NCBI GenBank assembly: GCA_021464525.1
Contig: JADRCO010001204.1
Coordinates: 1 to 21,419 of the forward strand
Source: Rhizophagus sp. LPA8_4_AMF
Taxonomy: Eukaryota; Glomeromycota; Glomeromycetes; Glomerales; Glomeraceae
Direction: 5' to 3'
DNA: 21,419 nucleotides
Shown: positions 7,624 through 16,458 of the stretch, piece after piece
Numbering within the stretch: position 1 is the first letter of the stretch
How the letters are laid out: every line of letters starts with the position of its first letter
The notes under the pieces: model-generated
The model's input: only the letters and a program-made list of their open reading frames with translations
Databases searched by the model: none
What the model was told of the DNA's origin: nothing
Made by a program: the position numbers and the translations under genes

Positions 7624-9473
7624 CTATATTTTTCCAATATTAAGCACCCCTTTTTTGCAGGGATTTTGTGCAAAAAGTTTGGGAGGGTGTTTAATTTTGA
7701 CAGTTTTAGAAAAATGTCTTTTAAACGTCTTTTAAATCAATTTAAAATTCGTTCAAAAAAAAAGTTTCAGTGAAAAAATCTGTAAAATATTTCTCGATAA
7801 TGTAATTTGCGTAATAATATATAAATAAGGAGTTTTTTAGCAGTTACGTTAATTATGTGACCTTTACAACTTCACGATCTTTACAACTTTCACATGATCT
7901 TTATATCTTCTGAAAATTTGAGTTTCACATACTATGCCAAAAGTTATTAAATGCAACGTGCTTCATATTCTATTGAGCAGAAAAAGGAAGTTGTTACCTA
8001 TACTCGTCAACATGGAAGAAATGAAGCAGCTAGACATTTTGATCTTAATAAATCTATGGTTGGACGTTAGGTTAAGGCAAGTAAAGTTGGACAAGTGAAA
8101 TAAAAAATAATACTATACGAGTGGGTTCTGGCTGAAAAGCTTATTTTCCTGAAGCTGAAGCAAAATTATACAATTGGGTAATTGAGCAAAGGAAAAAGGT
8201 GCTAACTGTAACTTTTGTGACTGTAAGACTTCGAATGTTTGAAATTTTGAGAGAACTAGATATGATAGCTTGATATGAAGAATTAGCAAATAATTTTATA
8301 GCAACATTTTGATGGCTAACTGCCTTTATGAAATGGCACAATTTGGCTTTACGTAGACGTACAAAGATATCTTAGAAACTTCTAGAACAATTGGAAGAAT
8401 CCTTGGAAAGTTTTTATCGATTTATTATTTGTCTTAGAACAAAAAATTCTATTGAGATGTGTAATATCTTTAATATAGATGAAACACCAGTCTGATTTGA
8501 CATAGCTGGAAATTTTACCATTAATTAAAAGGGTGAGAAAACAGTTCATATTTGTGGGATTGGTAACAAGAATAATCGGTTTACTGTTATCTTAACATGC
8601 GCAGCAGGTAAAAATCTCTGTATTTGATTGTTATAAAATTTAATTTTTAAAATCTTTTTTATTTACAGATGGAACAAAGTTACCGCCAATTTGCATTTTT
8701 AAAGGAAAGCAAATGCCACGTGATGAAAAGGCTCCTCCTAGTGTGATCGTATAATTTCAAAAAAATGGATGAATGAATACTGACTTAATGAAATATTATG
8801 TTGATTACTTAAATCAGATAAGAATGTCAAGTGGCCAATCCAGACTTCCAGCCATGATGGTATACAATTCCTTTAGAGGGCATCTAGAGGAATCTGTTAA
8901 ACAAAAATTTAAGAGAAACCATGTTGAACTTGCAGTAATCCTAGGTAGCTTAACAAGTATTTGTCAACTATTCAATGTTGCTATTAATAAACCTTTTAAG
9001 AACAATCTTCATAAAGAGTGGTACCATTGGATAAATAATGGTGGTGTTAAGTATACTGCTACTGGAAATCTTTAATGTGCAAAAATAAGTGAGGTATATG
9101 GGTGGGTCAAACGTTCCTGGAAAAATGTTTCTGAAGAAATTATCATTCGTTTCTTTAAGAAGTGTGGTATATCAAATACCTTAGATGGAACGGAAGATGA
9201 TGAAATTTACAAAGAAATTGACAAAATTTTTGATGAAATTCAAAATGAAATGGACAATAATATGGAGAAAAAAATGGAAATTATTGATTTGAATGATAGT
9301 TAAATTCTTTTATTTTGTAATTATATTTTTCAATAATAATGTAATTTTGTTTTTCATAATATAATAAAATTAATAAGTAGTCAGAGAGGTGTTTATTTTC
9401 AGTTTATACTTGATATCGTACAAAGTAAGGAGGGGTGCTTAATTTTGGGATGCTTAATATTGGAAAAATATGG
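7624..9473 (+). mobile_element. pogo/Tigger-like DNA transposon, 1850 bp, inactive
   Basis: The left end reads CTATATTTTTCCAATATTAA (continuing GCACCCC) and the right end, reverse complemented, CCATATTTTTCCAATATTAA (continuing GCATCCC), each flanked by TA (7622-7623, 9474-9475). Length, TA target and encoded DDD-type transposase fit the pogo/Tigger branch of Tc1/mariner. A subterminal word, TTAARCACCCC and variants, occurs about twice on the left (~7641, and inverted at ~7685) and three times on the right (inverted near 9385, 9430 and 9450), plausible transposase-binding sites. The element landed beside a unit of the foldback array. Its only gene is a pseudogene, so it is not self-mobile. Confidence 0.85.
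7934..9303 (+). pseudogene. Tigger/pogo transposase relic
   Basis: The reading order is a helix-turn-helix start (QKKEVVTYTRQHGRNEAARH, from ~7978), YFPEAEAKLYNWV and KWHNLALRRRT of the CENP-B-like second domain, NIDETPV, then an intron (8608-8668, GTAAAA to TTACAG) joining GCA G and AT GGA in frame, DGTKLPPICIFKGKQMP, NTDLMKYYVDYLN, VYNSFRGHL, AINKPFK and a C-terminal tail ending at TAA 9301. Damage includes a 1-base shift near the start (ATG 7934 versus in-frame ATG 7951), another shift between ~8068 and 8124, and at least nine stops. Many lie where the family has Trp, Gln or Arg, consistent with C-to-T or G-to-A change. Two expected catalytic aspartates are asparagines (VYNSF, FNVAINKPFK); only the first Asp, in DETPV, survives. 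It is certainly non-functional. Confidence 0.85.
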
Positions 9474-9475
9474 TA

Positions 9476-10252
9476 ATTTGCAATATACAAAAAAAGCAAT
9501 TTATCAATCCTAAATTAATTTGGCTATTTTAACAGCCATAATCCCAAATAATTTGGGATTTAGATGGCATTTATATCTTCAGCTAACTTATATAGGTGAG
9601 TTGAACCTCAAACTGAAATAATTAGTACAAAAATGAAATACATTTCATTTAAAACCTTTTAATAAGACGAATCAAATAATTCCAAGATCATTAGAATTTG
9701 ATCTCTAAATACCAAAATCATAAATAAAATGTCTAAATATTTAAGTAAGAATAAAATAGCCAATATTAATGATATCAATATAATCTTATCACCATTTAAT
9801 TTGCCTCAATTAGAGCTTTTAAATGAGCTATAAATTATTGGATTCTGATCACTAGGTGCTGAGATATTTTTAGAATTCTTTTATTATTAAATTTTAATAA
9901 TTGTGAATAATTATTTAACATTTAATTTGACTAATTTGACTTTTGGGAAGCTAATGTCTAATTAATTTCAACTTTTTTGATCATTTGAGGGTTAAAATTA
10001 ACCTAAATTTGACTTTATATATATTTCTATATATATTAATAGTGAAAAGATGTAAAGAATTTGCCTTATTATATGGTTTTATTTAAAATTTTATTCATTA
10101 GATTTTTAAGTTTTTAGTATTAAAAGATTTTTCTCTTTAAAAATTACATTTTTTTCTATGATATTTTATTATATAAACTTAATAAAATATTGGATTAATA
10201 TAAAATTCAAAGTATAGTAAAATATAATCTTAATTATATTACCTAAGGTCTT
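9476..10252. other. AT-rich repeat DNA, no gene seen
   Basis: Holds two copies of the dispersed ~70-bp repeat (9654-9720, 9815-9875) and a perfect short palindrome, TCCCAAATTATTTGGGA-like, at ~9541-9560. No open frame or RNA gene is recognisable on either strand. Confidence 0.5.
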
Positions 10253-10537
10253 CCCTATAAAAAAAGAATTTTCAGAAAATGTCAACAAAATGTCTGGAAA
10301 ATTTTCATGTGTCTGAAAAGTGTCTGAAAATGATCATGTTTTGGAACAATTTTCAGACATACAAATTCCAGACATTTTCTTGACACTCCAGAATTTGTTC
10401 AGAATTTGTCTGAAATCAAGTATCCTAAAAATGTTCCAAAACATGATCATTTCTGGATATTCTCTGGACATACCAAAATTTTCTGGACATTTTCCATATT
10501 TTTCTGGACAAATTCCAGATTTTCTTTTTTTATAGGG
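10253..10537. mobile_element. Foldback MITE of 285 bp with TCTGGA motifs
   Basis: Both ends read CCCTATAAAAAAAGAA toward the interior, and most of the element can pair with itself, for example AATGATCATGTTTTGGAACA near 10328 with its complement near 10432-10452. CTT flanks both ends (10250-10252, 10538-10540), a possible 3-bp target duplication. About a dozen copies of TGTCTGGA/TGTCTGAAA, in both orientations, fill the arms. The overlapping frames on the two strands at 10320-10621 are a by-product of this palindrome and not genes. The 3-bp duplication would suit PIF/Harbinger-like or CACTA enzymes, but I cannot assign it. Confidence 0.75.
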
Positions 10538-10661
10538 CTTATTAGAATTAATCATGTTGACCTGCTGCAGGTCTTTTAAACTAATATCACCAGTATTAAT
10601 ATTATAATAGAATTGGATCATTGGTAATGCTAATTATTACTGATCAGTGATCTTTAATATA

Positions 10662-11224
10662 CACTATCTGGACAAAAGTAGCAAACACCCCTATTAACTT
10701 TAAATTTTACATAATATTAATGCCTGAAACTTTAATATGTGATCATATAAATTTCAGTAAGCATATGTATTGAATTTTTCATTGCTAGCTTACATGTTAC
10801 TATATGGTTTATAAAAAATTGTAAAAAACAAAAATTGAACTAAAATTGCAAAAAATTTATATTCTTTTCACATTTACTTAAAATTGTACATATTAGTAAT
10901 AATTAAATTTTATATCATTTAAAAGCTATTGCTTTGAAGAGTTAGTATATAAATTTTTATATCTTTATCTTTTTTAGAAAATTAGGAATCAAGAAAATAC
11001 TAATGTTATTTGTATTTTCCATTTTTTAATTTACCATTTTCAAAAAAAAAATATTTTTTAATTATTTAATTAATGGAGTTATATGAAAGCTAGTGATATA
11101 AAATTTTAAACATATGATTAGTAGTGTTTATTTTATAGCATATTAAAATTTTGAGTAACATTATTATGTATGTTTTTGAGCAATTGAGCAAAATTAAGTG
11201 TCCGCTACTTTTGTCTAAGTAGTG
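10662..11224. mobile_element. Tc1/mariner-like MITE, 563 bp
   Basis: The left end reads CACTATCTGGACAAAAGTAG and the reverse-complemented right end CACTACTTAGACAAAAGTAG, then CRRACAC on both. That is a ~27-bp inverted repeat with about five mismatches, flanked by TA on both sides (10660-10661, 11225-11226). Ends of the form CACT-GACAAAAGTA are common among Tc1-like elements. The interior is AT-rich and has no transposase frame, so this is a non-autonomous derivative. Confidence 0.8.
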
Positions 11225-11226
11225 TA

Positions 11227-12240
11227 TATGATTTGTGCATATGTAGTAATATTTTTTTAATTTCCAGTAGCAACTGAAATCGAACTTGCATCTTCATAAT
11301 AAAGGAATTTATAGATTAGCCAATAAATTAGGGCTGCTAAACTTCATTACTTTTTTTCTAACATTTTATATAATTTTAATTTATAATAATTAAATATCTA
11401 TGAATTTTTTGTATATTAAATTTTTATATAAATATAAAAAATTAAAAAATTAGATTTAATAATATTATTTATGAAGTATTTTATCATTTGCAAAATTTTA
11501 TTTATAATTAAAAGGTTCGTCTTGGTGAGATAAATCTAACAAATCCAAGATCATTAAAATCCAATTACTGGTTCTCAAGATAGTAAAATTTGAAGCCAAA
11601 AAGTTAATATAACTTTATATATTTGAAACCAGAATTTATTATAAAGTTTCAGATCTGAGTTTTTTTAGTATTATTCAGGATTCTATCAGAATATTGTAAT
11701 TTTACCATCATCAAATTGTTTAAATGAGATAAATCTAATGGGCTAAATTTATAAAATTCCAATCACCTGAATAAAAGATATTATAAAGAATGTTTAAACT
11801 TAATGTTTAGACAATTTAAAGTGTAATTACATGGCAAATATTCATTCCACAAATACAAAATTATTGTCATTCAAATCCTTTTAATGAGACAAATGTAATG
11901 AATTTAAAATCATGAAAATCCAATCAATAGATACCAAAATACACAATTTTTAAATTTTAAACAATGTGAACCTATACATACTATTCCATAAACTTATGCA
12001 ATATTGTACCTATTATTCTTATTGAATTTCAAACAAAAGTACTTGAAAGGCATATTAAGGATGCATAGAAAAATATTTTTCTGGAATATTATAAAAAATC
12101 AATTACAAGCATACCTTAGAATTGAAGCAGTTATTATTGCAAGTGGGAATAGAATTTATTATTAAATTTAAATTTCCATTTAAATTTATAAATATGTACA
12201 CAATAATTATATTTAACTTAAATTTTTATCTTCAATATAT
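11227..12240. other. AT-rich repeat DNA, no gene seen
   Basis: Contains three copies of the dispersed ~70-bp repeat (listed separately) in otherwise featureless AT-rich sequence. No frame resembles a protein and no RNA gene is visible. Confidence 0.5.
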
Positions 12241-12437
12241 TATATATATGTAAGTTTTTTACATTGATAAGTGCCCGGATATTTTGGCCTCCCTCTATAT
12301 TAGGAGTTAATCCAAAAATCATGTGTTATGCTAAATATATTACAGGTGACAAAATAATGGCACAACTAATTACACAATATATGAGACTGTTAAAAATGCC
12401 GAAAAAAAACGAGTTTTTAAAGTTCTTTAAGGGCAAG

Positions 12438-12472
12438 TTATGTGCCCACGCGGAGCTGCGGGCGCAACATAA
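12438..12472. repeat. GC-rich hairpin in AT-rich DNA
   Basis: TTATGTGCCC at 12438 pairs with GGGCGCAACATAA at 12460 (one bulge) around a loop containing CGCGGAGCTGCG. The stretch holds several CpG sites, unusual for its surroundings. It falls in an 80-codon frame (12264-12506) that I do not recognise and consider chance. It may be a fragment of a GC-rich-ended mobile element. Confidence 0.45.
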
Positions 12473-12506
12473 TCAAAACAAACACGATTTGAACTTTTCT
12501 TACTAG

Positions 12507-13126
12507 ATTTTCTCTTACCATTAAAATAATGAATTGAGCTATGAGTCTTGCCCAAAGAAGCAGGAAATTTTGTACGCCAATTCGCCAATTCGCCAAGTTG
12601 CATTTATGCTTTTTTTTTCCAAACTAGTGATAAGCTCAAATATTGAAAGGTTGTTCCCCCACATTTCATCCAAATTTATGCTTGAACTACACAAATTACA
12701 TCAGTTCCCAATCGGACCCACCCTTGACCAATTTGTGATCTTAATATTCTTTTTGTATCAACCACAAAGAGTTGCATTTTCGTTTATGCCTATTATCTGT
12801 ATGAGCTACCTTGTATATGCCTTTTCTTCATTATTCTGCAACTAACCTTTCTCCCTCCTTTTTTTAAAAATAGCTTTTTGTTGTTCCTATCCAAACTAGT
12901 TCGTTATCACTCGCATAAAAAACGGATATATTGGGTTTATTCAATTTTTCCTCTTTTCCCTTTTTTTTTGACGTTATTAACCTTTTATTCCGACTGTTGT
13001 CTCTAAGTTAAAAATTCCCCTTCTCTTTATCTTTTTCCATATAACACTTTCACACGGCCACTCAAAAGTAATTTCTTCCTTCCACTTTTTTTTAGCTTCT
13101 TGCGATTTTTCTTTAAACAATTTATA
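12507..13126 (+). promoter_or_regulatory. Upstream region of the Ral-like gene, pyrimidine-rich
   Basis: No gene is recognisable. From about 12840 to 13110 the plus strand becomes strongly pyrimidine-rich (CTTTCTCCCTCCTTTTTT, CCTCTTTTCCCTTTTTTTTT), as is common upstream of highly expressed fungal genes. This is a likely promoter plus 5' leader. The transcription start cannot be fixed by eye. The 103-codon frame at 12534-12845 has no family features and is left out. Confidence 0.4.
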
Positions 13127-14089
13127 ATGGTTAAAAAAGGAAAACAAGATCTTCCACTTCATAAAGTCATCATGGTCGGTTCGGGTGGTGTAGGCAAATC
13201 TGCTTTGACTTTGCAATATATGTATGGCGACTTTGTTGAAGAATATGACCCAACAAAAGCAGACTCATATCGTAAGAAAGTAACGTTAGATGGACAGGAA
13301 TGTCAGATTGACATTCTAGACACTGCTGGACAGGAAGAATATGCTGCCGTATCCTTTTTAGAATTATAGGGATTTATAAAATGTAAAAAATAATTTGGAA
13401 TTCGGAACAAGTTTTAGTCATTTAGACAAGAGACATTTTATTATTATTTTGATTATGCTGGGAATGAATAATCACACCATTTTTTTTTGAATTCAATTTA
13501 TATTATTGAAATTAATTTATAAATTATATTTCCTTGACGATTTTTTATTTTATAATGGAAGATTCGTGATAATTATTATCGGTCTGGCGAAGGCTTTTTA
13601 TGTGTTTTTTCCATTTGCGAGTATGAATCATTTGTACATACGCAAGATTTCAGAGATCAAATTTCACGAGTACTTGATGATGATAGCGTAAGTAATAATA
13701 ATGTATGAAATTCGACCCATTTTATTTAAACTTTTTTTTTAATTATAAAGTAAAAATTTTTTACGTATATTTTATATATTGTATTATGATTGCTTGTGTA
13801 TTTCGAATTTCTTTTTTTCTGAAAAGAACTAATTTTTATAAATCATTTCTAGATACCCTTTATTCTTGTCGGTAATAAAGCCGATTTAGCTAAAATTCGT
13901 AAGGTTCCGGAAGAGGAAGCTAAAAATAGAGCACGTGAATGGGGTTGCGATTATTATGAAACTTCTGCAAAAACACGAAAGAATGTTGATGAAGTATACA
14001 ATGAATTAATGAGGAAAATAAAAAGTCGCAAGGATTCTAACAAGGAGAGAGAAAATAAGGATAAAAGAAGCAAATGTGTTTGCTTGTGA
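13127..14089 (+). CDS. Ral-type small GTPase (Ras superfamily), three exons, 194 aa
   Basis: Exons are 13127-13348, 13562-13687 and 13853-14089; the introns (213 and 165 bp, GTATCC..GAAG and GTAAGT..CTAG) are both phase 0. The start is the ATG giving [10 protein letters not shown]; the frame is open a little further upstream but without another ATG. Visible motifs are the P-loop GSGGVGKS (18-25), effector loop [12 protein letters not shown] (40-51), switch [10 protein letters not shown] (65-72), NKAD (124-127), ETSAK (152-156), a basic tail (~174-190) and a final [12 protein letters not shown] marks the Ral subfamily; classical Ras has IEDSYRKQ. The terminal CaaX box ending in Leu predicts geranylgeranylation and membrane anchoring. 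All nucleotide-binding residues are present, and length is close to Ras without the N-terminal extension of animal RalA. Ral proteins act on exocytosis and cortical signalling in animals; that role here is inference. An AATAAA follows the stop at 14093. Confidence 0.95.
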
Positions 14090-14099
14090 TGAAATAAAG

Positions 14100-15236
14100 G
14101 CTTTCGTAAGATTTTATACTTCAGGATTTGATATATACATATATTTTCACGTGTTATAAATAATATTATAGTTAACATTTCATACATAGATTTGAACATG
14201 AACAATTAATTAATGGCCAAAATTGCATCACCATTTTTTTGACGCATAGATATATATTTTGTTTGGGATACATTGCATTTATTAGTATTTCTTTATTGCC
14301 ACTCATTTCATGATTATTTATCAGTTCATCATTGGACAATTTATTTAATTCATTTTTATTATGTTGTTTTAGACTTGTATATCACATATATTCATAAATA
14401 TTTTTTTTTTTTACCCTTAACCCCACATTTGTGTAATAATTATTATCTTGGTGATTTCACGCATATTCCTTGTAATTTCTTTTTCCGTTTTATAAAAGCA
14501 AGTAAAAACCACTTTTCGATTCTATTGTATTTATTATTTTATTTATTTATTTACTTTTTCCTTCTAATATAATATATTTCAATTATTTTGTTAAATAAAT
14601 CTTTTCGCCTAAAATTACGCCCAAGTTTTTTTTAGATTGATTTCATTATCTTTCCTTTTCGAGGAACTAAAAAAAAAGTTCTAAAATCTAGTCGATATAA
14701 TTTTTATTTAATACAATTAAGGAATAACAATTAAGGGGTAAACAGGTATTTATCATTATTCTTCTTGAGCATGGAAATAATTTTTTTTTAGCCCGTACAT
14801 CACGCGTGTATCGTGAATTTTTAACATATGAATGATTGAAATTCGACAAAGTGAGTAAGATTTTCAATAAAAATTTTAAATTCAAATTGATCTAAAAAGT
14901 AAATTACAATGATTATTATTATTATTTATAATGATTAATGATTTGATAAATATTTTTAAAAGAAGTTTCTATTACAAAATACGGTATAAGGAGTACTGCA
15001 ATTTTAACCAATCACATTATTCGATTTTATCGACAAAAATAAGCTAATTTTTTTATCAGTAGTTCATTGTGTGCTGAATGTGCACATGATTTTAGTTAAG
15101 ATTTTTTGTTTCTAATGGTGACTAAGCCACAATTTCTATAATTTTAAAAAAGAAGAGCTTTGAAATTGGAAAAACTATTGTTACAAAAATAATCAACAAA
15201 GCGTTATTTTGGATTATAAATAAAAAATTCCATTAT
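14100..15236. other. Intergenic DNA downstream of the Ral-like gene, nothing recognised
   Basis: The first ~480 bp are T-rich on the plus strand and probably include the 3' end of the GTPase transcript. After that the sequence is AT-rich with short runs. The frames at 14273-14572 (plus) and 14688-14885 (minus) are low-complexity Phe/Leu/Tyr-rich translations without family features. I see no RNA gene. Confidence 0.45.
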
Positions 15237-15237
15237 C

Positions 15238-15400
15238 CGCTTATCACAATCAAATCTGTGTGCGCAATATGCGAAAATGCGCGGAAATGTGCGGAAAATA
15301 AGCAATGTGCGGAATTACAGTACTGTACATATTAAATGTAAAGCGCGCACAAAAATTTTTGGACATGTGCGGATTTCTCATACTCCGCGCATTGAATTGG
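15238..15400. repeat. GCG-rich repeat cluster with inverted ends
   Basis: The word TGTGCGGAA and variants (ATGCGCGGAAATGTGCGGAA from ~15277, AATGTGCGGAATT at ~15303, CATGTGCGGATTT at ~15364) is repeated. AATGCGCGGA at 15276-15285 has its exact complement TCCGCGCATT at 15384-15393. The cluster begins with CGCTTATCACAAT (15238-15250), which recurs at 16038-16050. It is CpG-rich in an AT-rich setting and looks like a degenerate short mobile element or a regulatory repeat. Confidence 0.5.
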
Positions 15401-15479
15401 ACTCTCTCCCCACTATCCCACTCGTGAGATGTGGGCATAGTTAAAGCAAAAAGCATATATGAAACCCACATTATTTCTA

Positions 15480-16386
15480 AAGGATATTTGGAATAGGGCT
15501 ACTGCAGAAAACCTTTTCATTTTATGAATAAATTTAAATAATGTATATTACTATATGTAATAATCAATCAAAAAAGTGTAGAAAGAAATGTATAATGTTT
15601 TATGGAACAGGTCACGGTCTAGGTGGCTCCAGTAACACCTGAAAAAATTCCGCGGGAATAGATCAACAGTGCAAATCATTTTAATTATGCGCAGCTGTAG
15701 TCGTAAAATGTTTATGACGCAGTAAATCCTGCCATGAATTTTCCAAACCAATAAATACGTCGCGCCATCATTGCCAATTAATTTGCATCGCCTCTGGAGT
15801 CTGGACTGCCTCTATTACTTATTTACGATAATAATAACACATAGATGACTCGAAAGTCTATGTATTTGATTTACTGATTTATCAGGAATCCACTTTTATT
15901 CCCGTGAAATTAATTGGGTAATCTCATAAAACTACAGCAGATCATGATTTAACTCGTGATATAATTTCTATTCCGATGATAAAAGAGAAACACCGCCTAA
16001 TATTTAGTATCTGAAATCTGCTCAGGTTTTCGCTTATCGCTTATCACAATTTGTGCGATTAGTTCAATTACTTTCTTCACTTAGGTAATATTTAACAATT
16101 TATACTCTTTTAATTGAATTTATAGATATTAAACCCGTAATCTTTAATATTACACCGGCTAATAGCATGGAATCGGCTAAAAGGAGCCTCCGTATGAGCC
16201 AAAATAATATGTTAGATAGATCAACAGCTTACACATCGTTTCGTAATTGACTTTTGATTGGTGTTTCTGTGAAAATCGAACTCTAGATCTTGCTTTTAAA
16301 TGTAACACATTTTACGAAATAGATATCAAATTTTTTTTTTTTTTTTTAGATATCAAATTTACGTTTTGATAATCCCAGATTCTCAA
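15480..16386. promoter_or_regulatory. Upstream region of the NiCoT gene, no gene recognised
   Basis: The stretch 15600-15850 is richer in GC than its surroundings and includes GCGCCATCATTGCCAATTAA with a CCAAT box. No frame on either strand resembles a known protein; the minus-strand frame at 15551-15751 is unrecognised and probably chance. A 27-codon plus-strand frame starts at ATG 16167 and stops at 16250; it is too short to judge. The region probably contains distal promoter elements of the transporter gene, which is inference from position. Confidence 0.35.
16320..16360. repeat. 14-bp direct repeat flanking a poly-T run
   Basis: TAGATATCAAATTT occurs at 16320-16333 and again at 16347-16360. 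Between the copies there are only T residues; the whole T run is 17 bases (16331-16347). It is the pattern of a target duplication around a bare poly-A tail on the minus strand, or of simple replication slippage. It lies ~75-115 bp upstream of the transporter start codon. Confidence 0.8.
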
Positions 16387-16393
16387 TATAAAG
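16387..16393 (+). promoter_or_regulatory. Candidate TATA box of the NiCoT gene
   Basis: TATAAAG lies 50 bp upstream of the start codon at 16437, in the last AT-rich stretch before the coding region. With usual TATA spacing, transcription would start around 16415-16420. That would leave a ~20-nt leader and skip both upstream ATGs (16405, 16409). This is inference from spacing only. Confidence 0.35.
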
Positions 16394-16404
16394 TTTAAAT
16401 AACA

Positions 16405-16458
16405 ATGGATGAAATTAAGTCGAATTACCTTCAGAAATGTCTAACGCGCAAACAATGA
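16405..16458 (+). promoter_or_regulatory. Overlapping upstream ORFs at the NiCoT start
   Basis: ATG 16405 opens a 17-codon frame ending at TGA 16456-16458, overlapping the transporter start codon (16437) in another frame. ATG 16409 opens an 11-codon frame ending at TAA 16442-16444, also running across the main start. If the transcript begins upstream of 16405, scanning ribosomes would meet both first, which would lower transporter output. If it begins after 16412 neither matters. Confidence 0.35.

Larger units (their letters stand above)
9654..11945 (+). repeat. Dispersed ~70-bp repeat, about five degenerate copies
   Basis: Copies lie at about 9654-9720, 9815-9875, 11509-11590, 11716-11785 and 11876-11945. 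The shared order is CCTTTTAATGAGACAAATCTA, then AATCCAAGATCATTAAAATC, then CAATTACTRGATACCAAAATA. The last three are spaced ~170-195 bp apart and may be a decayed tandem array; the 9815 copy is the weakest. The two MITEs at 10253-11224 lie between the groups. No coding function is visible. Confidence 0.4.

Noticed and set aside
8773-9075. Stand-alone 100-codon gene
   Set aside because: It is the longest stop-free piece of the Tigger transposase relic; homologous sequence continues in the same frame on both sides.
7934-9303. Alternative genetic code with TGA read as Trp in the transposase
   Set aside because: TAA and TAG also interrupt the frame, frameshifts exist, and the neighbouring intact genes use TGG for Trp and TGA/TAA as true stops.
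10320-10621. Two overlapping frames on opposite strands
   Set aside because: Both arise from the near-perfect palindrome of the foldback MITE; the translations are low complexity.
12264-12845. Two plus-strand frames of 80 and 103 codons upstream of the GTPase
   Set aside because: No recognisable domain, composition like the surrounding non-coding DNA, and no splice-supported extension.
12977-13216. Minus-strand 79-codon frame
   Set aside because: Antisense shadow of the GTPase first exon and its leader.
13954-14205. Minus-strand 83-codon frame
   Set aside because: Antisense shadow of the GTPase third exon.
15600-15660. Possible tRNA or small structured RNA because of locally higher GC
   Set aside because: No A-box/B-box pair or cloverleaf could be formed on either strand.
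15551-15751. Minus-strand 66-codon gene between the GTPase and transporter
   Set aside because: No family features and no splice-consistent extension; kept only as part of the upstream region.
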